From contig JASCNX010000001.1 of NCBI GenBank assembly GCA_029968055.1, positions 372,001 to 436,000 on the forward strand: DNA of 64,000 nt, read 5' to 3'. The translations under genes were made by a program, and so were the position numbers. Positions within the stretch are counted from its first letter, which is position 1. The number at the start of each line of letters is the position of its first letter. Shown in pieces: positions 28,725 through 39,503 of the stretch. Below the pieces are notes generated by a model. The model saw only the letters and a program-made list of their open reading frames with translations, made no database searches and was not told the origin of the DNA. Source of the stretch: Xenophilus aerolatus (GTDB taxonomy: Bacteria; Pseudomonadota; Gammaproteobacteria; Burkholderiales; Burkholderiaceae_C).

Positions 28725-28836
28725 GGTGCACCAAGCATGCCGCGGCCGCCGCGCGGCGCCTGTCCGCGCCGGTCCGCTTCGGCAGTAGGCGCAGGGCGCA
28801 GCGCACGCCGCGGCCGCTGCCCGGGCGCAGCCGCCG

Positions 28837-31800
28837 CTACGCGCTGGGCCGGGGCTCACCCGCGCCGCGCAGGTCGTCGTCCCCATGCGGGTCGGGCGGC
28901 TGGCGCCGCAGCCGGCGCAGCTGGCGGCGCACCCAGTGCTCGAAGTCGTCGACGTAGGTGAACACGGCCGGTACCACCAGCAGGCTCAGCACCGTGGAGG
29001 TGATGAGGCCGCCGATCACCGCGGTGGCCATCGGCGAGCGGAAGCTCGAGTCCGCCGCACCCCAACCCAAGGCAATGGGCAGCATGCCCGCGCCCATGGC
29101 CAGCGTGGTCATGATGATCGGCCGTGCGCGCTTGTGGCAGGCGTCGAGCAGCGCCTCCCAGCGGCTCATGCCGTGGTCGCGGCGCGCCACGATGGCGTAC
29201 TCCACCAGCAGGATCGAGTTCTTCGTCGCCACGCCCATCAGCATGATCAGGCCGATCAGCGAGGGCATCGAGAAGCTCTTGTTGGCGATCAGCAGGCCGA
29301 CGAAGGCGCCGCCCAGCGACAGCGGCAGCGCGGCCAGGATGGTCGCGGGCTGCAGGAAGTCCTTGAACAGCAGCACCAGCACGATGTAGATGCACAGGAT
29401 GCCGGTGAGCATCGCCAGGCCGAATCCGGTGAAGAGCTCGCCCATGGCCTCGGCGTCGCCGATGTCGATGATGCGCACGCTGGCCGGCAGGTTCTTCACC
29501 GCCGGCAACTGGCGCACCGCCTCGGTCACGTCGTTCAGGCCGCGCGTTCCCAGCTCGATCTCGAAGTTCATGTTGCGCGCGCGGTCGTAGCGGCTGATCA
29601 CGGCCGGCCCACCCGCCAGTTCGAGCTTCGCGACCTCGCCCAGGCGCACCGGGCCGTGCGCACCGGGCACGGCCAGGCGTTCGAGCAGCGACAGGTCCTG
29701 CCGCGCGTCGTCGCGCAGCCGGACCATGATCGGCACCTGCCGCTCCGACAGGTTGAGCTTGGCGAGCTGGTTGTCGTAGTCGCCCATGGTCGCCACGCGC
29801 AGCGTGTCGGCGATGGCGGCGCTGGTCACGCCCAGGTCGGCGGCGCGTGCGAAGTCGGGCCGCACCACGATCTCGGGCCGCACCAGGCTGGCCAGCGAGG
29901 TGACGTTGCCGATGCCGGGGATGGTGCGCAGTTCGCGCTCCACGGCCGTGGCCGCCTCGCGCAGGGCATGCGGGTCCTGGCTGGACAGCGCCAGCACGTA
30001 CTTGTCGTTCGAGCCGCCCAGGCCCACGCCGTAGCGCATGCCGGGCAGGTCCTGCAGGGCAGCGCGGATCTGCGCCTCGATCACCTGCTTCTTCGGCCGC
30101 TCGCCGCGCGGCGAGAGCTGCAGCGTGAGCGTGGCCTTGCGCGCTTCGACGAAGTTGCCCGAGAACGGGTCGGCCCCCGCGCTGCCCGCGCCGACGGCGG
30201 TGTAGATGTCGTGGATGTGGTCGATCTTGAGCAGGCGCTGGCGCACCTGTTCGGCGGCGGCCAATGTCTGTTCGAGCTTGGTGCCGGGCGGCAGCTCGAC
30301 GCGCACCTGGGTCTGCACGTTGTCGTCGGGCGGGATGAAGCCCGAGGGCAGCAGCGGGATCATCGCCAGCGAGGCGAAGAAGAACACGGTGGCGCCCACC
30401 ATCGTCAGGAAGCGGTGGCGCAGGCAGGCCTGCACCCAGCGCATGTAGGTGGACAGCCAGCCCGGGTCGCGCTCGCTCTTGCCGACGATGGGCTTGAGGA
30501 TGTAGGCCGCCATCATCGGCGTGAGCATCCGCGCCACCACCAGCGAGGCGAACACCGCGAGCGAGGCCGTCCAGCCGAACTGCTTGAAGAACTTGCCCAC
30601 CACGCCGCTCATGAAGGCCGTGGGCAGGAACACCGCGATCAGCGTGAAGGTGGTCGCGATCACGGCCAGCCCGATCTCGTCGGCGGCTTCCATCGCGGCC
30701 TGGTAGGGCGTCTTGCCCATGCGCAGGTGGCGCACGATGTTCTCGACCTCCACGATCGCGTCGTCCACCAGGATGCCGATCACCAGCGACAGCGCCAGCA
30801 GCGTGATGATGTTGATCGAGAAGCCCAGCAGGTACATGCCGATGAAGGCCGGGATCACCGACAGCGGCAGCGCCACCGCCGAGACGATGGTCGCCCGCCA
30901 GTCGCGCAGGAACAGCCACACCACGAGCACCGCCAGGAAGGCGCCTTCGATCAGCAGCTTGATCGAGGCGTCGTACTCCTCGGCGGCGATCTTCACGAAG
31001 TCCAGCGTGCGGGTGAGCCGGATGTGCGGAAAGTCCTTCTGCAGTTGCGCGAGTGCCTTCTCGACCCCGGCGCCGACCTCGACCTCGCTGGCGCCGCGGC
31101 TGCGCGCCACCTCGAAACCGACGACCTGCTTGCCGTTGAGCACCGCCGCGGCGCGCGGTTCGGCCACCGTGTCCTCGATGGTGGCCACGTCCTGCAGCGC
31201 GATGCGCCGGCCGTCGGACAGCGGGATCTGCATGCGCCGCAGCTCGTCGGCCGAGGCCACGGTGGCGATGGTGCGCACCGGCTGCTCGGTGCCGCCCAGG
31301 TCGGTGCGGCCCCCGGCGCTTTCCTGCTGCACCTGGCGCAGGCGCCGCGACACGTCGGCCGCCGTGGCATTGAGTGCCTGCAGGCGTGCCGGGTCGAGCG
31401 CCACGCGGACCTCGCGCGTCACGCCGCCGACGCGATTGACCGCGCCCACGCCCGGCACGGCCATCAGCCGGCGCGCCACCGTGTCGTCGACGAACCACGA
31501 GAGCGCCTGGTCGTCCATGCGGTCGGACGCGATGGCAAAGGCCAGCACCGGCTGTGCGGCCAGGTCCAGCTTGGTGACGATCGGGTCGCGCAGGTCGGTC
31601 GGCATGTCCGATCGCACGCGGCTCACGGCCGAGCGCACGTCGTCCACGGCTTCCTGGATCGGCTTCTCGAGCACGAACTCGGCCGCCACCGTGGCCGAGC
31701 CGTCGGTGAGCGTGGTCGTCACGTGCTTGAGGCCCTGCAGCGTGGCGATGGCGTTCTCGATCTTGCGCGCCACGTCGTTCTCGAGCTGGGACGGCGAGGC

Positions 31801-31959
31801 GCCGGGCAGCACGGCGGTGACGATGACCACCGGCAGGTCCATGTCGGGGAAGTTCTGCACCTTCATCTGCTTGAAGGAGAACAGCCCGGCCAGCGTCAGC
31901 AGCACGAAGATCATGGCCGCCGGAATCGGGTTGCGGATCGACCAGGAAGAGACATTCAT
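28837..31959 (-). CDS. RND efflux transporter, inner membrane permease (AcrB/MdtB-type)
   Basis: A 1040-residue HAE1-type RND pump. It begins MNVSSWSIRNPIPAAMIFVLL and has the usual 12-helix plan with two large periplasmic loops. The proton-relay pair DD is in helix 4 (LVIGILVDDAIVEVEN), with FMSGVVGKFFKQFG and the second-half repeat ATKNSILLVEYAIVARRDHGMS in part. It should expel organic substrates together with the adjacent adaptor and outer membrane channel. The ATG at 31959 lies 46 bp after the adaptor stop codon. The substrate cannot be predicted. A signature of metal pumps is absent. Confidence 0.94.
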   Translation of the reverse strand: MNVSSWSIRNPIPAAMIFVLLTLAGLFSFKQMKVQNFPDMDLPVVIVTAVLPGASPSQLENDVARKIENAIATLQGLKHVTTTLTDGSATVAAEFVLEKPIQEAVDDVRSAVSRVRSDMPTDLRDPIVTKLDLAAQPVLAFAIASDRMDDQALSWFVDDTVARRLMAVPGVGAVNRVGGVTREVRVALDPARLQALNATAADVSRRLRQVQQESAGGRTDLGGTEQPVRTIATVASADELRRMQIPLSDGRRIALQDVATIEDTVAEPRAAAVLNGKQVVGFEVARSRGASEVEVGAGVEKALAQLQKDFPHIRLTRTLDFVKIAAEEYDASIKLLIEGAFLAVLVVWLFLRDWRATIVSAVALPLSVIPAFIGMYLLGFSINIITLLALSLVIGILVDDAIVEVENIVRHLRMGKTPYQAAMEAADEIGLAVIATTFTLIAVFLPTAFMSGVVGKFFKQFGWTASLAVFASLVVARMLTPMMAAYILKPIVGKSERDPGWLSTYMRWVQACLRHRFLTMVGATVFFFASLAMIPLLPSGFIPPDDNVQTQVRVELPPGTKLEQTLAAAEQVRQRLLKIDHIHDIYTAVGAGSAGADPFSGNFVEARKATLTLQLSPRGERPKKQVIEAQIRAALQDLPGMRYGVGLGGSNDKYVLALSSQDPHALREAATAVERELRTIPGIGNVTSLASLVRPEIVVRPDFARAADLGVTSAAIADTLRVATMGDYDNQLAKLNLSERQVPIMVRLRDDARQDLSLLERLAVPGAHGPVRLGEVAKLELAGGPAVISRYDRARNMNFEIELGTRGLNDVTEAVRQLPAVKNLPASVRIIDIGDAEAMGELFTGFGLAMLTGILCIYIVLVLLFKDFLQPATILAALPLSLGGAFVGLLIANKSFSMPSLIGLIMLMGVATKNSILLVEYAIVARRDHGMSRWEALLDACHKRARPIIMTTLAMGAGMLPIALGWGAADSSFRSPMATAVIGGLITSTVLSLLVVPAVFTYVDDFEHWVRRQLRRLRRQPPDPHGDDDLRGAGEPRPSA

Positions 31960-32005
31960 GGGCGGTGCCCTCTCGATGCGGTGAAGGGTGGGGTGGGCCG
32001 GCGGC

Positions 32006-33175
32006 TCACTTGGCGGCCGCCGGCGCGGTGCCGGACGGTGCGTTCGAAGCCGCTGCATCGCCCACGCGGACCAGGTCGCCATCGTTCAAGAAGCCGGCAC
32101 CGGCCACCGCCACGCGGGCGTCTTTCGCCAGCTCGCCGCGCACCTCGATGCGGTCGCCGACGCGGCGGCCGGCTTCCACACGCACCTGGCGCACGTGCTG
32201 GTCGGGCTGCACCACCATCACGGTGTTGAAGCCGTCGCGCGGCACCACGGCCACCTGCGGCACCGTCAGTGCCTCGCTCTTGCCCAGCAGGAATTCGCCC
32301 CTGGAGAACATCCCCGCCTTCACGCCGGTGTTGGCCTGGACGTCCGGAATGTCGACGTACACCAGCGCATTGCGCGTCTGCGCGTCCACCGTCGGCGCGA
32401 TGCTGCGCACCTTGCCCGTGACGCGCGTGCCGCCCGGTGCGGTGATGGTGGCCGGCATGCCGACCGACAGCTTGCCGAGTTCGGCGGCACCCACTTCGGC
32501 GCGCCATTCCAGGCGTCCCTGGCGGATCAGCTTGAACAGTTCGGTGCCTGCGCCGACCACGCTGCCCACGGTGGCGGTGCGCGACGAGATCACGCCGTCG
32601 TCGGGCGCGAGCACCTGCGTGTTGCGGTTGCGCACCTGCTGCGCGGCGAGCGATGCCTCGGCGGCCTCGACGCGTGCCTTGGCCGTCTGCTCGGCGGTCT
32701 GGTACTGGTTGATCTGCTGCTGGCTCAGCGCCCCGGTCTGCGACAGGGTGCGTGCGCGCGCGGCGTTGCCGGCCGCGTCGGCGGCCGTGGCGCGGGCCTC
32801 GGCCAGGGCGGCCTTGGCCTGGGCCACGTCGGCCGCGACCGTTTCGCCCGAGAAGGTGGCGAGCACCTGGCCCTTGCGCACCCGGTCGCCCACGTTCACA
32901 CGCACATCGGCCAGGCGCAGGCCGCTCGATTCGGAGCCCACGCTGGCCTCCTGCCAGGCGGCGATGTTGCCGTTGGCGCCGAGCGTGATGTCCAGCTCGG
33001 CGGGCTCGGGCGTGGCCACGGTCACGGTCACGGCAGGCCGCGCGGTGGTGCCGTCGGCCTTGGCGTTCTTGGCGGGCGTCGCCTCGCCCTTGCCGCGCAG
33101 CGCGATGGCTGCGCCGATGGCGGCCACCACGACCAGCGCCAGGACGATGAAGAGGGTGCGTTTTGAAGTTGTCAT
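32006..33175 (-). CDS. RND efflux periplasmic adaptor (membrane fusion protein)
   Basis: A 389-residue protein anchored by an N-terminal helix (LFIVLALVVVAAIGAAIAL, residues 8-26). It shows the HlyD-like plan: a half-lipoyl segment (VRVNVGDRVRKGQVLATFSGE), a coiled-coil hairpin (QAKAALAEARATAADAAGNAAR in part), the second half-lipoyl and beta-barrel domains (VLAPDDGVISSRTATVGSVVGAG). It links the pump at 28837 to the channel at 33207. The ATG at 33175 lies 31 bp after the channel gene stop codon. Confidence 0.93.
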   Translation of the reverse strand: MTTSKRTLFIVLALVVVAAIGAAIALRGKGEATPAKNAKADGTTARPAVTVTVATPEPAELDITLGANGNIAAWQEASVGSESSGLRLADVRVNVGDRVRKGQVLATFSGETVAADVAQAKAALAEARATAADAAGNAARARTLSQTGALSQQQINQYQTAEQTAKARVEAAEASLAAQQVRNRNTQVLAPDDGVISSRTATVGSVVGAGTELFKLIRQGRLEWRAEVGAAELGKLSVGMPATITAPGGTRVTGKVRSIAPTVDAQTRNALVYVDIPDVQANTGVKAGMFSRGEFLLGKSEALTVPQVAVVPRDGFNTVMVVQPDQHVRQVRVEAGRRVGDRIEVRGELAKDARVAVAGAGFLNDGDLVRVGDAAASNAPSGTAPAAAK

Positions 33176-33206
33176 GGGCAGGGCTTGCGAAAGACGGTGT
33201 GTGCGC

Positions 33207-34733
33207 TCAGGGGCGGGCGACGGGTGTGGCCTGGGGTTCGGGTGTGGCGGCGGCCTGCGCCTCCGGGCGCGTCCAGCCGCCGCCCAGCGCGCGGTAGAGC
33301 GACACCCAGGCCGTGGCGCGTTCGCGCTGCAGGCCCACGCGCGCCGTCTGCGCGGCGAAGAGCGTGCGCCGCGCGTCCTCGAGCTCGAACTGGCTGGCCA
33401 GGCCGCTGCGGTAGCGCGCCTCGGTGGCGTCGAAGGAGGACTGGTAGTTGCGCACCGCACTGTCGGCGTCGGTCGAGCGCGCGTCGGTGCTCTGCAGGTT
33501 CACGAGCGCCTCCTCGACCTCCTTGACGGCGTTGCGCACGCTGGCGCGGTACTGCACCACCGACTCCTCGTAGCGGGCCTTCGCCGACTCGGCGTTGGCG
33601 GCGCGGGTGCCGCCGTCGAAGATCGGCACCGTGAGCTGCACGGGGCCGATGCTCCAGCTGTCCAGCGTCTCGCGGAAGCCGCCGGTGCGCAGTTGCAGGC
33701 GGCCGACGTTGCCCGTGAGGGACAGCCGCGGGTAGCGCTGCGCCTGCGCGACGCCGACGTCGGCACTCGCGGCGGCCACCGCCTGCTCGGCGGCGTACAC
33801 GTCGGGCCGTTGGGCCAGGGTGCGCGCCGGCACCTGGTCGACCGGGTGCATCGCGGGCAGCGCGAGGTCGCCTGGCTGCGCGTCGAGCTTGCGCGCGAGT
33901 TCGGTGGCATCCAGGCCCGTCATCGCGACCAGGCCCTGGCGCAGCACCTGGCATTGCGCGCGTTGCTGCTTGAGCCGGCCCGAGGCATCGGCCGCACCGG
34001 CGCGTGCCAGGGCCGCATCGGCCGGTGCGGTGAAGCCCGCCTGCGCCGAGAGGTCGGTCAGGCGCGCGCTTTCCAGTCGCGAGCGGGTGTCGGATTCGGC
34101 CACCGCGAGCTGGCGTGCGCAGGCGCGTTCGGCGAAATAGGTGTTGGCGGTCTCGGCCGCCACGGACACGCGCGCTTGGTGCCACTGGGCGCTGCTCGCG
34201 TCCAGGCGCGAGGCCGCGGCGTCGCGGCCGGCGCGCAGGCCGCCGAACAGGTCGATCTCCCAGCTCGACTGCAGGCCGGCCTGGCCGATCGTGACGGGCG
34301 GGATCGAGGTCGAGCTGCCGGTCGCACCCGTTGCGCCCGTTCCGCCTGCGGCACCGACGCCGCCGCCGATACCGCTGGTCGGCGAGTTGCTGCGGGTGGC
34401 GGAGAGCACGCCATCGAGGCTGGGTGCCAGCGCGGCGCCCGTCTGCACACGGGTGGCGCGTGCTTCGGCGATGCGCGTGGCGGCGCTCGCGATGTCGGGG
34501 CTGGCGGCTTGTGCAGCCTCGATCAGCTCCGCCAGCACCGGGTCGCCCGCATCGCGCCACCAGGTGGCCAGCGATGGCAGCGAGCCGGCATGGGGCAGGG
34601 CGGCATCGGGCAGCGGGGCGTTCCAGTGCGCGGGCGCCGGCGTTGGCACCGAAGCGGGCGGGCGGGTGAGGCCGCAGCCGGCCAGCGCGAGGGACAGCGC
34701 GCACAGGGCGCCGAGATGGGGCAGTCGAATCAT
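33207..34733 (-). CDS. RND efflux outer membrane channel lipoprotein (NodT/OprM family)
   Basis: A 508-residue TolC-like lipoprotein. The lipobox LAGC is at residues 17-20. The two OEP repeats follow (ATWWRDAGDPVLAELIEAA, LQSSWEIDLFGGLRAGRDAA, and VPIFDGGTRAANAESAKARYEESV). A Gly/Thr/Ser-rich insertion (GGGVGAAGGTGATGATGSS, about residues 125-145) is unusual; it should lie in the barrel or loop region. The ATG overlaps the TetR gene's stop codon by 4 bp, so the two are translationally coupled. Confidence 0.93.
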   Translation of the reverse strand: MIRLPHLGALCALSLALAGCGLTRPPASVPTPAPAHWNAPLPDAALPHAGSLPSLATWWRDAGDPVLAELIEAAQAASPDIASAATRIAEARATRVQTGAALAPSLDGVLSATRSNSPTSGIGGGVGAAGGTGATGATGSSTSIPPVTIGQAGLQSSWEIDLFGGLRAGRDAAASRLDASSAQWHQARVSVAAETANTYFAERACARQLAVAESDTRSRLESARLTDLSAQAGFTAPADAALARAGAADASGRLKQQRAQCQVLRQGLVAMTGLDATELARKLDAQPGDLALPAMHPVDQVPARTLAQRPDVYAAEQAVAAASADVGVAQAQRYPRLSLTGNVGRLQLRTGGFRETLDSWSIGPVQLTVPIFDGGTRAANAESAKARYEESVVQYRASVRNAVKEVEEALVNLQSTDARSTDADSAVRNYQSSFDATEARYRSGLASQFELEDARRTLFAAQTARVGLQRERATAWVSLYRALGGGWTRPEAQAAATPEPQATPVARP

Positions 34734-35470
34734 GGGAGCAGGGAGGTTTTTGCCGCGGCACGGCGCGAGCGCGCGGGACGCGCGGCGCGTGGCATCGACG
34801 TCTGGCGGCGTCGTGCCTCGTCGGCCACGAGGGCGAGCGCATAGGCGCTCAGGCGATCGGCCCAGGTGTCGATGCGCGCATCGGCGCCGAGCAGCTGCGG
34901 CTGCATCAGCTCGACCACGTCGCGCATCACGAAAAGCTGCGTGGCCAGCCCGCTGATCGCGAAGGCCAGGCGCTGCACGTCGTCGTCGGGCTCGGCCAGC
35001 TGCAGGTGGCGGCACAGCACCCGCACCAGCGCCTCGTGGGGCGCCTGCACGTCGCGGTCCAGTTCCGTGGCCCACTGGCCGGTCGGCTCCAGCAACTCCC
35101 GCAGGTGCAGGCGCATGCACTGGCGCACGATGTCCCCGTGCTTCAGCGGTTCCAGGTAGCCGGCCATGAAGATGCGCAGCGCCTCGGCGATCGGCAGCTC
35201 GGGCGCCTCGTACATGGCGATGAGATCGGGCATCGCGCCGCCCATCGGCTCGGTGAAGGTCGCCGCGTACAGCCCGCCCTTGTCGCCGAAGTAGTAGCTG
35301 ATCGACGCGATGTTGGTGCCGGCCGCAGCCGCGATCTCGCGCGTGGAGGTTTTCGCGAAGCCCTTCTCGGCGAACAGCGCCAGCGCCGCGTGCAGAAGGC
35401 GCGAGCGTGCCTCCGCGCCGTCGGATCGGGAAGCCCGCGACGCGGCGGCTTGATTCTTGGGGGAGGACAT
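34730..35470 (-). CDS. TetR-family repressor of the RND operon (CecR-like)
   Basis: A 246-residue regulator with an N-terminal TetR helix-turn-helix (residues 26-72: LLHAALALFAEKGFAKTSTREIAAAAGT, then SISYYFGDKGGLY). The C-terminal ligand domain resembles the DUF1956/CecR type. It is the first gene of the operon with the channel, adaptor and pump genes. A perfect palindrome lies 24 bp upstream of its start (35494-35511), so it probably represses itself and the pump until an inducing compound binds. Confidence 0.92.
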   Translation of the reverse strand: MSSPKNQAAASRASRSDGAEARSRLLHAALALFAEKGFAKTSTREIAAAAGTNIASISYYFGDKGGLYAATFTEPMGGAMPDLIAMYEAPELPIAEALRIFMAGYLEPLKHGDIVRQCMRLHLRELLEPTGQWATELDRDVQAPHEALVRVLCRHLQLAEPDDDVQRLAFAISGLATQLFVMRDVVELMQPQLLGADARIDTWADRLSAYALALVADEARRRQTSMPRAARPARSRRAAAKTSLLP

Positions 35471-35493
35471 GGCGCGCCCATTAGAGCACGCAG

Positions 35494-35511
35494 TTCAATC
35501 GTTTGATTGAA
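35494..35511 (-). promoter_or_regulatory. Palindromic operator before the TetR/RND operon
   Basis: TTCAATC (35494-35500) and GATTGAA (35505-35511) are perfect inverted repeats with GTTT between them. It is the only gene-proximal palindrome upstream of the TetR gene and has the size of a TetR-dimer site. Binding is inferred from position. Confidence 0.7.
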
Positions 35512-35597
35512 TTAACCTTGCGCGCGGGCGGGCCGTGTGCGTTGTGGAACGCGACCCTGGCCGCGCACGCTGCACGCGTGCGGCGGCCGATTTTTCG

Positions 35598-35628
35598 GAC
35601 GGGCGCCCCTGAGCAGCGGGCGCCCGTC
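35598..35628 (-). terminator. Strong hairpin after the fasciclin gene
   Basis: GACGGGCGCCC and GGGCGCCCGTC form an 11-bp perfect stem with a 9-nt loop, 5 nt after the fasciclin gene's stop codon. No T-run follows on the minus strand, so termination may be Rho-assisted or the hairpin may protect the mRNA end. Confidence 0.5.
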
Positions 35629-35633
35629 GCCGC

Positions 35634-36194
35634 TCACTTCGGCAGCAGCACCTTGTCGACCACGTGGATCACGCCGTTGGACTGGTACACGTTGGGGATG
35701 GTCACCGTCGCGACGCCGCCCTTGGCGTCCGTCAGCGTGATCGTGTTGCCCTTGGTCTTGGCGATCAGCGTGCCACCGGCGACGGTCTTGAGTTCGGCGG
35801 AACCCTTGCCGGCCTTGATCTCCTTCTTCAGCTCGGCCGCATCGAGCTTGCCCGGCACCACGTGGTAGGTCAGCACGCCGGTCAGCGTGTCCTTGTTTTC
35901 GGGCTTGAGCAGCGTGTCGACCGTGCCTGCGGGCAGTGCCGCGAAGGCCTTGTTGGTCGGTGCGAACACGGTGAAGGGGCCCGGGCCCTTGAGCGTGTCG
36001 ACCAGGCCGGCCGCCTTGACGGCCGCGACCAGCGTGGTGTGGTCCTTGGAATTGACGGCGTTGTCGATGATGTCCTTGGTCGGCGACATCGGTGCCCCGC
36101 CCACCATGACGTCGGCAGCCATGGCGCTGAATGCACCCGCGGTGAGCGCGACGGCCAGGGTGGCGGCAGCGATGCGATTGAACTTGATCTGCAT
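35634..36194 (-). CDS. Exported fasciclin (FAS1) domain protein
   Basis: A 186-residue protein with a signal peptide ([23 protein letters not shown]) and one FAS1 domain. The H1 and H2 motifs are visible ([17 protein letters not shown] and [12 protein letters not shown]), and it ends [14 protein letters not shown]. Bacterial FAS1 proteins are periplasmic or cell-surface and are linked to adhesion or stress; the precise role is unknown. AAGGAACC precedes the ATG. It is divergent from the sigma54 activator gene across 149 bp. Confidence 0.92.
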   Translation of the reverse strand: MQIKFNRIAAATLAVALTAGAFSAMAADVMVGGAPMSPTKDIIDNAVNSKDHTTLVAAVKAAGLVDTLKGPGPFTVFAPTNKAFAALPAGTVDTLLKPENKDTLTGVLTYHVVPGKLDAAELKKEIKAGKGSAELKTVAGGTLIAKTKGNTITLTDAKGGVATVTIPNVYQSNGVIHVVDKVLLPK

Positions 36195-36343
36195 GGAGGT
36201 TCCTTCGGATTGGATGCGCCGCAGCGAGGATGCGCTGCAGCTGCCAGTCCATACGGCCGTGCGGCGTTGCTGGATTCAGAGCCGTCCGAGCGGCCCGTGC
36301 GCAGGCCTCGGCGGCCGGGGCGCAGGCGCTACGATCCCGCCCC

Positions 36344-37873
<1,530 letters not shown>

Positions 37874-37898
37874 AGCGCCCGGGCGCGGGCCCGGTCGG

Positions 37899-38048
37899 TC
37901 AGTGATGCAGGACGGCGCTCAGGCCCGACAGCACCATGCCCGTACCGGCCAGCACCAGCAGCCAGCCGGTGAGGCGGCGCCAGGCGGCAGAGGGGCGGCC
38001 GGGCGGGCGGTCGCCCGCCGGGCGACGTTGAGAGGTGCGTTCGGTCAT
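37899..38048 (-). CDS. Possible small membrane protein (49 residues)
   Basis: A short frame starting MTERTSQRRPAGD, with a basic N-terminus and one hydrophobic helix (LTGWLLVLAGTGMVLSGLSAVL) near its end. It fills the gap between the sigma54 activator and the transporter promoter, on the opposite strand. There is no recognised family, and the support is only the helix and the reading frame. Confidence 0.35.
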   Translation of the reverse strand: MTERTSQRRPAGDRPPGRPSAAWRRLTGWLLVLAGTGMVLSGLSAVLHH

Positions 38049-38127
38049 CGCCGGAGCATGGACGCCCTGCGCTGAGTGGCCCCTGACGCCCGCGTGCCGG
38101 TGCGCCGCTACGGCTGGTGTTTTCCCT

Positions 38128-38180
38128 GATCGATAAATGGACATGTGTCTGAAAGTCAGACGAGTCTGCATGCCTCGATC
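38128..38180 (+). promoter_or_regulatory. Nested palindrome, candidate enhancer for the sigma54 activator
   Basis: GTCTGA-AAG-TCAGAC (38147-38161) is a perfect inverted repeat. A second pair, GATCGA (38128-38133) and TCGATC (38175-38180), is centred on exactly the same base (38154). The centre lies about 120 bp upstream of the start predicted for the sigma54 promoter, which is the usual position of an enhancer-binding protein site. Confidence 0.6.
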
Positions 38181-38246
38181 GACCAAATCCTGGTCATTTC
38201 ACTCCCGAACGGGCCGCCAACGTCGGTGTAACCGCTCGTTGGATGG

Positions 38247-38263
38247 CTGGCACGAACTGTGCA
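38247..38263 (+). promoter_or_regulatory. Sigma54 (-24/-12) promoter of the liv/hydrolase operon
   Basis: CTGGCACG-AACT-GTGCA matches the consensus YTGGCACG-N4-TTGCW at 12 of 13 fixed positions, with the invariant GG and GC at correct spacing. The predicted start is near 38274, giving a 20-nt leader that contains AAGGAG (38282-38287) before the ATG at 38294. Confidence 0.75.
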
Positions 38264-38293
38264 AAGTTCAGGCATTCATCCAAGGAGACATTC

Positions 38294-39487
38294 ATGCACC
38301 GTCGCCAACTCGTTGCCCTGGCCGCCTTGGCCGCCATCGCCACCGCCGCCGGCGTGCCGGCCTGGGCCCAGTCCAACGAAATCCGCATCGCCCACGTCTA
38401 CAGCAAGACCGGCCCGCTGGAAGCCTACGGCAAGCAGACCCAGGCCGGCCTGCTGATGGGCCTGGAATACGCCACCGGCGGCACCATGACCGTCAACGGC
38501 AAGAAGATCGTCGTCATCGAGAAGGACGACCAGGGCAAGCCCGACCTGGGCAAGTCGCTGCTGGCCGCCGCGTACTCCGACGACAAGGCCGCGCTGGCCG
38601 TCGGCCCCACCTCGTCGGGCGTGGCACTGGCCATGCTGCCGGTGGCCGAGGAATACAAGAAGGTCCTCGTCGTCGAGCCCGCCGTGGCCGATTCGATCAC
38701 CGGCGACAAGTGGAACAAGTACATCTTCCGCACCGGCCGCAACTCCAGCCAGGACGCGATCAGCAACGCCGTCGCGCTCGACAAGCCCGGCACCACCATC
38801 GCCACGCTCGCCCAGGACTATGCGTTCGGCCGCGACGGCGTGAAGGCCTTCAAGGATGCGGTCAAGAAGGCCAAGATCGTCCATGAGGAATACCTGCCGC
38901 AGAACACCACCGACTTCACCGCCGGTGCGCAGCGCCTGATCGACAAGCTCAAGGACCAGCCCGGCCGCAAGGTGATCTGGATCGTGTGGGCCGGCGCCGG
39001 CAACCCCTTCAAGATCGCCGACCTCGACCTCAAGCGCTACGGCATAGAGATCGCCACCGGCGGCAACATCCTGCCCGCGATGGCGAGCTACAAGCAGTTC
39101 CCGGGCATGGAGGGCGCGACCTACTACTACTTCGGCATCCCGAAGAACCCGGTCAACGACGCCCTGGTATCGATGCACTACAAGCAGTACAAGACCCCGC
39201 CGGACTTCTTCACCGCGGGTGGCTTCTCGGCCGCGATGGCCGTGGTCACCGCGCTCAAGAAGACCGGCGGCGACACCGGCACCAACAAGCTCATCGGCGC
39301 GATGGAAGGCATGAGCTTCGACACGCCCAAGGGCACCATGACCTTCCGCAAGGAAGACCACCAGGCCATGCAGAGCATGTACCACTTCAAGATCAAGGTC
39401 GACCCGGCCTTCGCCTGGGGCGTGCCGGAGCTGGTGCACGAGATCAAGGCGTCCGAGATGGACGTGCCGATCCGCAACAAGCGCTGA
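38294..39487 (+). CDS. ABC transporter periplasmic substrate-binding protein (LivK-type)
   Basis: A 397-residue protein with a signal peptide (MHRRQLVALAALAAIATAAGVPAWA-Q in part) and a type I periplasmic binding fold. IRIAHVYSKTGPLEAYGKQTQAGL is the usual entry strand and ligand loop, and VGPTSSGVALAMLPVAEEYKK follows. Family ligands include branched-chain amino acids, amides, urea and aromatic acids; none can be assigned from sequence. AAGGAGA is placed 6 nt before the ATG at 38294. It is the first gene of the operon and is directly behind the sigma54-type promoter. Confidence 0.92.
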   Translation: MHRRQLVALAALAAIATAAGVPAWAQSNEIRIAHVYSKTGPLEAYGKQTQAGLLMGLEYATGGTMTVNGKKIVVIEKDDQGKPDLGKSLLAAAYSDDKAALAVGPTSSGVALAMLPVAEEYKKVLVVEPAVADSITGDKWNKYIFRTGRNSSQDAISNAVALDKPGTTIATLAQDYAFGRDGVKAFKDAVKKAKIVHEEYLPQNTTDFTAGAQRLIDKLKDQPGRKVIWIVWAGAGNPFKIADLDLKRYGIEIATGGNILPAMASYKQFPGMEGATYYYFGIPKNPVNDALVSMHYKQYKTPPDFFTAGGFSAAMAVVTALKKTGGDTGTNKLIGAMEGMSFDTPKGTMTFRKEDHQAMQSMYHFKIKVDPAFAWGVPELVHEIKASEMDVPIRNKR

Positions 39488-39503
39488 TCCGGGATCGGAC
39501 TTC

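Noticed and set aside
28885-32229. A 1114-codon plus-strand frame opposite the RND pump gene
   Set aside because: Composition (His/Gln/Arg/Ala) is that of an antisense shadow; the minus strand encodes an intact RND protein with all motifs.
31965-34844. A 959-codon plus-strand frame opposite the adaptor and channel genes
   Set aside because: Antisense to two well-supported genes, no domain, no start site signal.
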